This document shows positions 56,343-64,000 of a stretch of DNA of 64,000 nt, piece by piece. This DNA is from Peptoniphilus stercorisuis (GTDB taxonomy: Bacteria > Bacillota > Clostridia > Tissierellales > Peptoniphilaceae). The stretch lies in the NCBI RefSeq assembly GCF_017874395.1, contig NZ_JAGGLJ010000007.1, positions 45,476 through 109,475 of the forward strand, in the 5' to 3' direction. The translations under genes and the position numbers were made by a program. Position 1 is the stretch's first letter. Every line of letters begins with the position of its first letter. Below the pieces are notes generated by a model. That model was given only the letters and a program-made list of their open reading frames with translations. It was not told where the DNA came from and searched no databases.

Positions 56343-57242
56343 TTGAACAAAAATAAAAAACATAAATTAAAAGGATTTCTCCTAACTATATTTGGAGCAA
56401 TATCTTGGGGTTTTTCTGGGACTTGTGGTCAGTATTTAATGAATACTAAAAATCTTGATTCAAATTATATTACTAATATTAGACTTTTATTTGCAGGACT
56501 ATTACTTATAATATTTTCAATAATTAAAAACAAAAATAAAACCTTTGAAATTTTCAAAAATAAAAAAGATACTATTACATTATTTTTATTTGCAATATTT
56601 GGAATGTTAATCTGCCAAGTTGCCTACTTACAAGCTATATATTATACCAATGCACCAACTGCAACAGTACTTCAATTTTTAAGTTCTGTTTTTATAGTAA
56701 TTGGAATTTGTATTATTGAAAAAAGACTTCCTAAAAAAATCGAAATTTTCGCAGTAATTACAGCAGTCCTAGGAACATTTACACTTGCAACTCACTTTAA
56801 TCTAAATTCCTTAGTAATAACACCTCTTGGACTTTTTTGGGGAATAGTTGCAGCACTTGCAGTAGTTTTATACTCAATACTTCCACTTAATATACTTAAA
56901 AAATATTCAAGTATCGTAGTAACAGGCTTTGGAATGTTTATAGGTGGAGTTGTACTTACTATTATATTAAGACCTTGGAATATTAAAATTGATTTTGATT
57001 TTATGACATTTTTTGCACTTTTTTCCATAACAATAATAGGAACAGTATTTGCTTTTACATCATTTCTTGCAGGAATTAGTATTATAGGACCTGTAAAAGG
57101 ATCTTTAATAGCAGGACTTGAAGCAATTTCCTCACTGTTTTTTTCAATAATCTTACTTAAAGAATCCTTTGGTTTTTTTGATATTCTTGGAATGGCACTA
57201 ATCCTAATCGCTGTTACAACACTTAGTTTAAAGAAAGAGTAA
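56343..57242 (+). CDS. EamA/DMT superfamily transporter (tandem copy 1)
   Basis: The 299 residues have ten membrane segments in two EamA repeats; GAISWGFSGTCGQYLMNT and GPVKGSLIAGLEAISSLFFSIILLKES are family segments. The start is TTG at 56343, nine bases after AGGAGG; the GTG at 56334 is part of that site. It is a direct tandem duplicate of the next gene (QAIYYTNAPTAT.LQFLSS is identical except for one position), with a terminator between. Confidence 0.87.
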   Translation: MNKNKKHKLKGFLLTIFGAISWGFSGTCGQYLMNTKNLDSNYITNIRLLFAGLLLIIFSIIKNKNKTFEIFKNKKDTITLFLFAIFGMLICQVAYLQAIYYTNAPTATVLQFLSSVFIVIGICIIEKRLPKKIEIFAVITAVLGTFTLATHFNLNSLVITPLGLFWGIVAALAVVLYSILPLNILKKYSSIVVTGFGMFIGGVVLTIILRPWNIKIDFDFMTFFALFSITIIGTVFAFTSFLAGISIIGPVKGSLIAGLEAISSLFFSIILLKESFGFFDILGMALILIAVTTLSLKKE

Positions 57243-57257
57243 ATCTCTTTCTTTTTT
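57230..57257 (+). terminator. Terminator between the tandem DMT genes
   Basis: AAAGAAAGAG/CTCTTTCTTT flank TAAAT, followed by TTTTATTT; it overlaps the stop of the first copy. Confidence 0.78.
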
Positions 57258-57311
57258 ATTTAAAACTTTTTATTTAAATATTAAATGTTATAATGACTTT
57301 AAGGTGGTGAT

Positions 57312-58214
57312 TTGTTGAAAAATACTGACAAAAACTTAACAAAAGGATTAATACTTACTATTTTAGGAGCAATTGCCTGGGGTTTTTCTGGAACTTGTGG
57401 CCAATACCTTATGAATTACAAAAATGTAGATTCTACTTATCTTGCAAATGTAAGATTAATCTTTGGTGGACTATTACTTATAATCTTTGCAATTTTTAAA
57501 TACAAAAAAGATGCCTTTAGAATATTTAAAAATAAAAAAGATACTATTACATTAATATTATTTGGTGTACTTGGAATGTTATTTTCTCAGTTCGCCTACT
57601 TACAAGCAATATATTACACCAATGCACCAACAGCAACTACACTTCAGTTTTTAAGTTCAATATTTATAGTTTTAATAACTTGCTTTAAAGAAAATAGACT
57701 TCCTAAAAAAATTGAAATACTAGCTATCTTATTGGCGATTTTAGGAACATTTACACTTTCAACGCATCTTGATATATCAAAGCTAGTTATTAATCCTCTA
57801 GGCCTTGTATGGGCTTTAATATCTGCACTTGGAATTGTAGCTTGCACTTTACTTCCTTTAGAAATTATGCCAAAATACACAAGTTTTGTAGTAAATGGCT
57901 TTGGAATGTTTTTTGGAGGAATTGCACTTAGTATATTCACAAAACCATGGAATATTACAGTTAATTTTGATACAGGAATTATTCTTGGATTTATTGGAAT
58001 AGTTCTTATTGGTACAATCCTTGCCTTTTCCTTTTTCCTATATGGAGTTACTATTATAGGACCTGTGAAAGGATCTTTAATTGCAGGACTTGAATCAGTA
58101 TCTGCCTTAATATTTTCAGTTTTATTTTTAAAAGAAATCTTTTCTCTATATGACATATTGGGAATGGCCCTAATACTATTTGCAGTTTCAGCCCTTAATT
58201 TTATAGACAATTAA
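57312..58214 (+). CDS. EamA/DMT superfamily transporter (tandem copy 2)
   Basis: The 300 residues show the same ten-segment plan as copy 1 (GAIAWGFSGTCGQYLMNY, GPVKGSLIAGLESVSALIFSVLFLKE). The start is one of two adjacent TTG codons (57312 or 57315) behind AAGGTGGTGA. It is more distant from the DMT pair at 10-12 kb. The substrate is unknown. Confidence 0.87.
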   Translation: MLKNTDKNLTKGLILTILGAIAWGFSGTCGQYLMNYKNVDSTYLANVRLIFGGLLLIIFAIFKYKKDAFRIFKNKKDTITLILFGVLGMLFSQFAYLQAIYYTNAPTATTLQFLSSIFIVLITCFKENRLPKKIEILAILLAILGTFTLSTHLDISKLVINPLGLVWALISALGIVACTLLPLEIMPKYTSFVVNGFGMFFGGIALSIFTKPWNITVNFDTGIILGFIGIVLIGTILAFSFFLYGVTIIGPVKGSLIAGLESVSALIFSVLFLKEIFSLYDILGMALILFAVSALNFIDN

Positions 58215-58238
58215 AAAAGCACTGTTTACAGTGCTTTT
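58215..58238. terminator. Bidirectional terminator
   Basis: AAAAGCACTG/CAGTGCTTTT around TTTA, between the DMT gene and the convergent DedA gene. Confidence 0.88.
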
Positions 58239-58863
58239 ACATTATATCTTCTAAATATTCTCTTTTTTTAAATAATTTATAAATACATATTCCCGCAATA
58301 GCAAAAATTATAAAAAGAGTAATAATACTATAAAAACTCATATATTTTGGAATTTCCTTCCAAGCATTTTGTGCAATACTTCCTAAATAAATTAAAATTG
58401 AATTCCAAATTAAAGTCCCTATAAAAGTAAGAGGTATAAATTTATAAAGTTTCATCTTTGCACTTCCAGCTGGTATTGAAATTAAACTTCTAACTATTGG
58501 AACAAATCTACAAAGTAAAACTGCCTTTGAACCATGTCTATTAAACCATTTTTCTGATTTATCCAAATCTTCTTCCTTAAGTCTTAAAATTTTGACAAAA
58601 CTATTATTATTAATCAAATATTTAAGTCTATCTCTATTTAAAAATCTACCTACCATATATAAAATCACAGCACCAAAAACAGAACCTATTGTTGAAGATA
58701 CTATAACATAAATTATATTCATATTCGTATATGTCGTTAAAAAACCACCAAATGTAAGTATTATCTCAGAAGGTATAGGTGGAAATATATTTTCTAATGC
58801 AACAAGTAGAAAAATACCAATGTATCCAAAACTATCTATTATATTAATTATAATCTCTTCCAT
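58237..58863 (-). CDS. DedA family membrane protein
   Basis: The 208 residues have the DedA/VTT features: FPPIPSEIILTFGG near residue 30, FNRHGSKAVLLCRFVPIVRSLISIPAGSAKM in the middle, and several membrane segments. The family is linked to lipid scrambling and undecaprenyl-phosphate recycling. The ATG follows AGGAGG. It is a single-gene unit. Confidence 0.9.
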   Translation of the reverse strand: MEEIIINIIDSFGYIGIFLLVALENIFPPIPSEIILTFGGFLTTYTNMNIIYVIVSSTIGSVFGAVILYMVGRFLNRDRLKYLINNNSFVKILRLKEEDLDKSEKWFNRHGSKAVLLCRFVPIVRSLISIPAGSAKMKLYKFIPLTFIGTLIWNSILIYLGSIAQNAWKEIPKYMSFYSIITLFIIFAIAGICIYKLFKKREYLEDIM

Positions 58864-58971
58864 AAATCCTCCTTAATCATCTAATTAGATAATATCATCT
58901 TTTTTGAGGATTTTTTCAATTTACACTATTCTTAAGATTTTTTTAAGAATCTTTAGATTTTCTAAATAAAA

Positions 58972-58992
58972 AAACAGTGCTAAGCACTGTTT
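58972..58992 (-). terminator. Terminator after the Na/Pi gene
   Basis: AAACAGTGC/GCACTGTTT around TTA, followed by TTTATTTAG on the minus strand. Confidence 0.82.
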
Positions 58993-60589
58993 AATCTAAT
59001 AATTTACCTGCATTACTTACATAAGAACTAATTCTTTCAAGAGAACTTAAAACTTTTTCAAAAGCAAGACCACTTACAGGATCACACTCTCCAGATTTCA
59101 TTCTCTCTAAATGATAGTTTCTATAAGTAATAACATAGTTTTGGACTTTTTTATTAAAAAATCTCAATCTATTATTTCTTTCAATTCTTGAAATATCTTC
59201 ATACATAGTATTAAACATAGTCATAATAGAAGTTTCTACAGCATTTAATTCCTTTAAGGAATTTTCTGTATATACTAAATTATCAGTGACATTTGCCTTT
59301 GCACTTTCTGCTATTGATTTTGTATGATCTCCTACTCTTTCAATATCTCTTACAGCTCTCATATAGCCCGTTAGACTTGCAGCTAGCTCATCATCCATTT
59401 GATGTCCTAGAGCATCGATTATATACTTTGTAATCTCTGTATTTAGATAATTTATAATCTCTTCATTATGAAATATAATATCGTATTTTTCCTCATCAAA
59501 ATTATAAAAAATCTCTAATGAATATTTAAAGTTTTGTCTTGCAATATCAAACATTCTAAGAGTTTCAGCTTTTACATTTGTAAGAACTAAAAGTGTATCA
59601 TTGGCTGTTTTTGGATTAATATATCTAAGTGATAACTCTTCAGCTTCTTTATCTTTACCTTTAATAACCTTAGTTGCAAGATTTGATAATTGCTTTGCAA
59701 AAGGAAATAAAATAATAGTTGTCATAAAGTTAAAAAAAGTATGCATATTTGCAATTTGTGCTGCTGGTAAATTTCTTGAAAAATTAGCAACAAAAACATC
59801 TAAAGGCACAAAGAATGATACAAGAACAAATATTACAGTTCCTATAAAGTTAAATAGAACATGCACTGCTGCTGTTCTTTGAGCATTTTTACTAGCACCA
59901 ATTGCAGATAATACAGAAGTTATACAAGTTCCTATATTAAAACCACAAATAATATACATTGAGCTATGTAATCCAATTAATCCCTCATTTGCAATAGCTT
60001 GTAAAATACCAAGGGCTGCTGCTGATGATTGAATAGCTCCTGTTATAACAGTACCTGCTAAAATACCTAAAAATGGATTTGAAAATTTTGTCATTAATTG
60101 AATAAATGCTGGATCTTTTCTAAGAGGAGCCATTGAAGATGACATAAACTCCATACCCATAAATAAAAATCCAAGACCAATTATAACTTGACCTATATAT
60201 TTAAGCCTTTCATTTTTTAATCCCTTATTCATTGCAAATCCAATAAATGCAATAATTGGAGCAATTTTAGTAATATTTAAAGCTACTAACTGACCAGTGA
60301 TAGTAGTACCAATATTAGCTCCCATAATAACACTTGTCGCCTGATAAATTGACATTAGCCCAGCATTAACAAACCCAACTAGCATAACAGTAGTTGCTGA
60401 TGATGACTGAATAATTGCAGTTACAATAACACCAACAAAAACACCCTTAATTGGATTTGAAGTTACTTTTTCAACAAAGCTTCTCATTCTATTTCCCGCG
60501 ACAAGATCTAGTCCACTACTCATAAGATCCATACCATATAAAAATAAGGCAAGACCTCCAAGTAGCCCAAAAATATAAGTTATAGACAT
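58991..60589 (-). CDS. Na+/phosphate cotransporter with PhoU-like tail (NptA family)
   Basis: The 532 residues carry the two QSSSATT-type motifs of the Na/Pi family (VTAIIQSSSATTVMLVGF, ITGAIQSSAAALGILQA), about eight membrane segments, and a cytoplasmic PhoU-like domain (about 330-532) with EIINYLNTEITKYI and RDIERVGDHTKSIAE. It moves phosphate with Na+. The ATG at 60589 lies five bases after GGAGGT; the TTG at 60601 is inside that site. It diverges from the DUF47 gene. Confidence 0.91.
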   Translation of the reverse strand: MSITYIFGLLGGLALFLYGMDLMSSGLDLVAGNRMRSFVEKVTSNPIKGVFVGVIVTAIIQSSSATTVMLVGFVNAGLMSIYQATSVIMGANIGTTITGQLVALNITKIAPIIAFIGFAMNKGLKNERLKYIGQVIIGLGFLFMGMEFMSSSMAPLRKDPAFIQLMTKFSNPFLGILAGTVITGAIQSSAAALGILQAIANEGLIGLHSSMYIICGFNIGTCITSVLSAIGASKNAQRTAAVHVLFNFIGTVIFVLVSFFVPLDVFVANFSRNLPAAQIANMHTFFNFMTTIILFPFAKQLSNLATKVIKGKDKEAEELSLRYINPKTANDTLLVLTNVKAETLRMFDIARQNFKYSLEIFYNFDEEKYDIIFHNEEIINYLNTEITKYIIDALGHQMDDELAASLTGYMRAVRDIERVGDHTKSIAESAKANVTDNLVYTENSLKELNAVETSIMTMFNTMYEDISRIERNNRLRFFNKKVQNYVITYRNYHLERMKSGECDPVSGLAFEKVLSSLERISSYVSNAGKLLD

Positions 60590-60730
60590 AAAGACCTCCA
60601 ATTTATTAATTCATATTCATAATACCCGATAGAGAAGATTATTGAAAGAGATATTGTAAAAATAGTATAAATTTTATTTTATTGATATGTAAAGTCCTTT
60701 ATGGTAAATTAACTACTAGGGAGGTTTTTT

Positions 60731-61348
60731 ATGCCTAAAAAGATAGATTATTTTAATATGTTAGTAAATCTAGGACAAAAAGCAACATCAGCATCAAACC
60801 TATTAAATAGAATATTAAAAGAATTTGATTATAAAGATATGAAATATTTAATGGTTGAAATGCAAGAAATAGAAAAAGAAGCAGATGTAATAGTCCACGA
60901 TTTAAATAAATCCTTAGTAGATCAATTTATACTGCCAATTAAAAGAGAAGATTTCTTCGATATAGCTCAAAGTATAGATTCAATTATAGATTCAATTGAA
61001 ACAATTACACAGTATTTCTATATGTTTGCAGTAAAAGAACTTCGACATGAAGCAACTTTATTTGCAGGAATAATTTCAGAATGTGTAGAAACTATAAATT
61101 TAATATTGATAAATCTAAAGAAAACGAAAAAACTTACAGAAATAAACGAACACCTAAATAAATTAACATACTTAGAAGATAAAGCAGATAAAATTTATAT
61201 AAACTCCACAAAAAAATTATTTAAAGAAGAAAATGATCCATTAATACTTACACAGTGGGAAGAAATTATTTATCGAATGGAAAAATGTTGTGATAAATGT
61301 AAATATACAGGAACAGTAATAGGAAGAATATTCCTTAAAAATAGCTAA
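60731..61348 (+). CDS. DUF47 (PhoU-like) family protein
   Basis: The 205 residues are all-helical with PhoU-like motifs: EMQEIEKEADVIVHDLNKSLVDQFILPIKREDFFDIAQSIDSIIDSIE. Genes of this family usually sit beside a Pit phosphate transporter as its regulator. Here no Pit gene follows; instead the Na/Pi carrier lies divergently upstream. The ATG follows GGGAGG. A terminator follows directly. Confidence 0.88.
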   Translation: MPKKIDYFNMLVNLGQKATSASNLLNRILKEFDYKDMKYLMVEMQEIEKEADVIVHDLNKSLVDQFILPIKREDFFDIAQSIDSIIDSIETITQYFYMFAVKELRHEATLFAGIISECVETINLILINLKKTKKLTEINEHLNKLTYLEDKADKIYINSTKKLFKEENDPLILTQWEEIIYRMEKCCDKCKYTGTVIGRIFLKNS

Positions 61349-61350
61349 AA

Positions 61351-61374
61351 AAATAGACCATTTCTGGTCTATTT
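61351..61374 (+). terminator. Terminator after the DUF47 gene
   Basis: AAATAGACCA/TGGTCTATTT around TTTC, followed by TTTT. Confidence 0.87.
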
Positions 61375-61629
61375 TTTTAGCTTTAATTAGTTATTAGGTT
61401 ATATAGTGTAAATATTTTAACTATTAAATTTATAGGAATACATTCCCTGTTAATAAAATCTATTCATAATGTTTAGTGAGGTTAAGCATATTCCGTTTTG
61501 TGGAATGTATTCCATTAATTAAGAAATCATAAATAGATTATAATATAATATTAAAATTAAAGCTAATACATAAATTCATATACTTACCTTATTGATTAGT
61601 ATATAATTCCTATACTTGTAAACAAATAA
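61375..61629. other. Intergenic island with paired inverted 12-mers
   Basis: No ORF or known RNA is seen. GGAATACATTCC (61435-61446) and its exact reverse complement GGAATGTATTCC (61502-61513) are 55 bases apart. Between them a smaller ATTCC/GGAAT hairpin abuts the right copy. The island lies between two terminators of convergent genes, so no neighbouring promoter explains it. Confidence 0.7.
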
Positions 61630-61661
61630 AAAAGACCTCTATAATTAAATAGAAGTCCTTA
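61630..61661 (-). terminator. Terminator after gltS
   Basis: AAGGACTTCTA pairs with TAGAGGTCTT (G-T pairs) and is followed by TTTTT on the minus strand. Confidence 0.8.
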
Positions 61662-61664
61662 TCA

Positions 61665-62882
61665 TTAAAATAACGAAGCAAAAAATGTAATTGCAAAAGT
61701 ATTTGTAAGATCTATTAAAAACGCTCCGACAATTGGAAGTATAAAAAATGCCTTTGGCGCTGGTCCATATTTTTCTACAACAGAACTCATATTAGCAACA
61801 CCATTTGCCGTAGCTCCCATTCCAAAACCACACATACCAGCAGAAAGAACAGCCGCATCATAATCTCTTCCCATAATATTAAAAGTAACAAAAGTAGTAT
61901 ATAAAACAATGATTAAAGTTTGAACTAATAATATTATAATCATAGGACCTGCAACTTCTGCTAATTGCCATAATTTTAAATTTGTAAGAGCCATTGCAAG
62001 AAACATATTTAAACCAATATCTCCAAGTAAATTTGCACATCTTTCATTTACCTTGAAAGTTCCCTTTCTTCCAATAGTATTTCTATAAATTCCAGCAATT
62101 AACATTGAAGTTACATAAGCAGGAAGAATTAACTTTTGCCATAACTTTAAAAGTTCATTTTTTAAAATTACACCAATAGCAATAGATACAAAAATAACTG
62201 CCATAGTCTTTAATATCTCATTGACATTAATTTCTTCAACAACAGTATTTATAAGTTCTTCTTCCTTATATCTTATATTTTCCTCTTTATCTAAAACAGA
62301 AGGTGCTAAATTATTCTTTTTAATTAATCTACCACCAATTGGTCCTCCAATTAAAGAGCCCATAATAAGACCAAATGTAGCAGCTGCCATACCTATTTCA
62401 TTCGCACCTACAAATCCATTCTTTACAAACTCAGGTCCCCATACACCAGCAGTCCCATGTCCACCAACCATAGTTATAGAACCACATAAAAGACCAAGTA
62501 GAGAATCCTCACCTAAAAACTTGGCAATTCCAATACCAACACCATTTTGTAAAAATACAAGTATAACTGTAGCTATGTAGAAAATAATAACTCCAACGCC
62601 ACCCTTTTTAATAATATCTATACTTGCGATAAGTCCAATACTAGTAAAGAAAAACATCATAAAGGGATCTTGAAAAGTAACATCCATTTGAAACTCAAGA
62701 ATTCCAAACTCTCTTAAAAATAAATGAATTATTGCAAATAAAAATCCACCAATAACAGGTGCAGGAATACAAAATTTCTCAAAAAAATCAACCTTCCCTT
62801 TAATCCACTTACCAATAAATAAAACTACAATACATATAGCCGCAGTTTGCATCATATCTGGTTTAATTATCAATTTTCTCAT
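61665..62882 (-). CDS. gltS: Sodium/glutamate symporter GltS
   Basis: The 405 residues have about ten to twelve membrane segments and GltS signatures: FCIPAPVIGGFLFA, GGHGTAGVWGPEF, GPIGGRLIKK and GFGMGATANGVANM. It imports glutamate with Na+, which suits an amino-acid-fermenting anaerobe. The ATG at 62882 lies almost against AAAGG, so the true start could be slightly inside. Confidence 0.94.
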   Translation of the reverse strand: MRKLIIKPDMMQTAAICIVVLFIGKWIKGKVDFFEKFCIPAPVIGGFLFAIIHLFLREFGILEFQMDVTFQDPFMMFFFTSIGLIASIDIIKKGGVGVIIFYIATVILVFLQNGVGIGIAKFLGEDSLLGLLCGSITMVGGHGTAGVWGPEFVKNGFVGANEIGMAAATFGLIMGSLIGGPIGGRLIKKNNLAPSVLDKEENIRYKEEELINTVVEEINVNEILKTMAVIFVSIAIGVILKNELLKLWQKLILPAYVTSMLIAGIYRNTIGRKGTFKVNERCANLLGDIGLNMFLAMALTNLKLWQLAEVAGPMIIILLVQTLIIVLYTTFVTFNIMGRDYDAAVLSAGMCGFGMGATANGVANMSSVVEKYGPAPKAFFILPIVGAFLIDLTNTFAITFFASLF

Positions 62883-63078
62883 CCTTTCTTATTTATAATA
62901 TTTATAAATGATTTAGCAAGAAAAATAGCTAAATTATTATTTAAGTAAATATAAGACTAATTGTTTTAAATATAAACAATTATCATTTTTATATAATGGT
63001 AATATTGTACCACTTTATCTAATATAGGTAAAGATAAATATATATTATATAAGATGCATTATACTTTTAAATACAACA

Positions 63079-63103
63079 AAAAAATCTACTATTTCTAGTA
63101 GAT
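63079..63103 (-). terminator. Terminator of the rRNA/tRNA transcription unit
   Basis: AATCTACTA/TAGTAGATT around GAAA, followed by TTTTT on the minus strand, directly after tRNA-Val. Confidence 0.85.
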
Positions 63104-63109
63104 TAACTA

Positions 63110-63185
63110 TGGTGGACACAATAGGGCTCGAACCTATGACCCCCTGCTTGTAAGGCAGATGCTCTCCCAACTGAGCTATGCGTCC
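63110..63185 (-). tRNA. tRNA-Val (anticodon TAC)
   Basis: The minus strand folds as a complete cloverleaf starting GGACGCATAGCTC, with anticodon loop CTTACAA (TAC), TTCGAGCC in the T arm, and encoded CCA (76 bases). Confidence 0.97.
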
Positions 63186-63516
63186 ATATTCAATTATTTA
63201 ATATAATTACTTTTATTTATATACTTAAGACGTACCAACTGGTAACTACGGCTCAAATTACTGTGTAATTTGGTCTTCGTTACATTTGACCTACGACGAA
63301 ATCAAAGATTTCTGTTAGGTCAAGAAGCTATGCGTCCAGATATTCAATTGTTTAATATAATTACTTTATTTATATACTTAAGACATACCAACTGGTAACT
63401 ACGGCACAAATTAATTCATAATTTGGTCTTCGTTACATTTGACCTACAACGAAATCAAAGATTTCTGTTAGGTCTAGAAGCTATGCGTCCAGATATTTAA
63501 TTGTTTAATATAATTA
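63174..63516. repeat. 152/153-bp tandem repeat carrying a tRNA-Val 5' stub
   Basis: Copies begin at 63174, 63326 and 63479 (the third is cut off near 63516). Each starts with AGCTATGCGTCC, the complement of the first 12 bases of tRNA-Val; the first copy's stub is the real tRNA gene. The unit also holds a long GACCTA/TAGGTC hairpin with inner GAAATC/GATTTC, and an AAATTA/TAATTT hairpin whose loop side changes between copies while the pairing is kept. Confidence 0.9.
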
Positions 63517-63619
63517 GGTTGTATTACAGTGGATTTCTAGCTATTCGAATTTCATTCTCATAGGAAATCCTTGTATAAAATCTATCTACAAATCACTTCG
63601 TTCTTTGGATAGATTGTTA
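63517..63619. other. tRNA spacer with two further inverted repeats
   Basis: After the truncated third repeat the spacer holds GGATTTC/GGAAATCC and AATCTATC/GATAGATT inverted repeats. No gene is seen. Confidence 0.6.
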
Positions 63620-63695
63620 TGGTGACCCATGCGCGATTCGAACGCGCGACACCCTGATTAAAAGTCAGGTGCTCTACCGGCTGAGCTAATGGGTC
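63620..63695 (-). tRNA. tRNA-Lys (anticodon TTT)
   Basis: Complete cloverleaf on the minus strand starting GACCCATTAGCTC, anticodon loop CTTTTAA, T arm TTCGAATC, CCA encoded (76 bases). Confidence 0.97.
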
Positions 63696-63771
63696 ATTTA
63701 TATTATTTTACCTATGAAGCAATACTTCTATTAGGCTATTTTATAATGTGTTTTTTATTTATCTATATAAA

Positions 63772-63846
63772 TGGTGACCCTGCCGAGAATCGAACTCGGG
63801 ATACCACCGTGAAAGGGTGGTGTCTTAACCGCTTGACCACAGGGCC
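63772..63846 (-). tRNA. tRNA-Glu (anticodon TTC)
   Basis: Complete cloverleaf on the minus strand starting GGCCCTGTGGTC, anticodon loop CTTTCAC, T arm TTCGATTC, CCA encoded (75 bases). Confidence 0.97.
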
Positions 63847-63865
63847 TTTTATTTATTTTTAACTT

Positions 63866-63906
63866 AAAAAATCCGCCAACGATCACTAGATACGTCAACG
63901 GATCTT
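63866..63906 (-). terminator. Terminator-like hairpin between 5S rRNA and tRNA-Glu
   Basis: ATCCGTTGACG pairs with CGTTGGCGGAT (11 bp with G-T pairs) and is followed by six T on the minus strand. Its place inside an apparent rRNA-tRNA unit is odd; it may be a partial terminator or a processing signal. Confidence 0.65.
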
Positions 63907-63913
63907 TATGTAA

Positions 63914-64000
63914 ACTGGCGATTATCTACTCTCCCAGGCCGTTGCCAGCCAAGTACCATCGACGGTTAAGAGCTTAACTACTGTGTTCGGTATGGTTACA
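63914..64000 (-). rRNA. rrf: 5S ribosomal RNA (3' part; 5' end outside window)
   Basis: The minus strand reads CCATACCGAACACAG, then GTTAAGC, then GGGAGAGTAG and a terminal CGCCAG, the conserved 5S landmarks in order. The 5' part lies past the right edge, so 23S and 16S are expected further on. Confidence 0.95.

Noticed and set aside
57644..58210. Minus-strand 188-residue ORF within the DMT gene
   Set aside because: It is antisense to a clear transporter, with basic, low-complexity composition and no homology.
63174..63516. CRISPR array
   Set aside because: Only two full copies, about 152 bp long, with no spacers and no cas genes.

Overview
The window is AT-rich (roughly 70 % A+T by eye), densely packed bacterial DNA with AGGAGG-type ribosome binding sites, short intrinsic terminators and many TTG/GTG starts. 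A V/A-type ATPase, a membrane pyrophosphatase, amino-acid-based metabolism (GltS, HutH, Opp), no respiratory genes and Gram-positive envelope proteins (LCP, LtaS-like sulfatase, SLH protein, L,D-transpeptidase) suggest a low-GC anaerobic Firmicute, most likely a fermentative anaerobic coccus of the Peptoniphilaceae/Tissierellia type. The genus is not proven by the sequence. Nearly all genes look chromosomal and vertically inherited; I see no IS element, phage, integrase, plasmid origin or CRISPR array.

Layout, left to right. 1-4528: V-type ATPase operon (peripheral stalk subunit, I, K, E, C, start of F), running off the left edge. 4.8-7.7 kb: LCP ligase, BofA-like protein, YaiI-like protein plus a thioredoxin-fold protein, and a cytidylate-kinase-like protein. 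7.7-12.3 kb: DMT transporter-CorA-aldehyde dehydrogenase operon, a remnant of a YfcC-type carrier, and a second DMT transporter. 12.3-14.6 kb: SecG-like protein and pyrophosphatase. 14.8-18.4 kb: TtcA-like, exonuclease III and flavodiiron genes, then a peroxiredoxin. 18.4-23.3 kb: LtaS-like protein with a probable structured RNA upstream, SLH protein, mntP behind a Mn riboswitch, L,D-transpeptidase. 23.4-28.2 kb: uvrBA. 28.4-31.4 kb: hutH and a YuiF-like carrier. 31.6-33.3 kb: TPP riboswitch-thiT and murI. 33.4-36.7 kb: amidohydrolase, encapsulin with its ferritin-like cargo, and a stalk-domain protein. 36.7-45.7 kb: murA-oppABCDF and a second ABC importer. 45.8-53.3 kb: guanylate kinase, hydrolase-ung, and a CDF-trkA-trkH-trkA operon. 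53.4-62.9 kb: a hypothetical gene, gltX, DUF3783, tandem DMT carriers, DedA, Na/Pi carrier and DUF47 protein, gltS. 63.1-64.0 kb: tRNA-Val, tRNA-Lys, tRNA-Glu and the 3' part of a 5S rRNA, all on the minus strand, with a tandemly repeated structured spacer.

How it fits together. Several genes point to a sodium-based membrane economy. The V-ATPase rotor subunit keeps the whole known Na+ site. The pyrophosphatase has the Na+-pump glutamate position and the K+-dependence signature. GltS and the phosphate carrier are Na+-coupled families. Trk uptake would supply K+. Oxygen, peroxide and metal handling (flavodiiron protein, peroxiredoxin, encapsulated ferritin, MntP) suit an anaerobe that meets oxygen. 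I recognise no HTH transcription factor among about 60 genes; the visible regulation is RNA-based (Mn riboswitch, TPP riboswitch, a candidate RNA switch).

The least explained items are the candidate structured RNA before the LtaS-like gene (20305-20453) and the 152/153-bp repeats carrying a tRNA-Val 5' stub (63174-63516). Next come the paired inverted 12-mers between DUF47 and gltS (61435-61513) and a possible FNR/CRP-type site on the encapsulin promoter (34633-34646).
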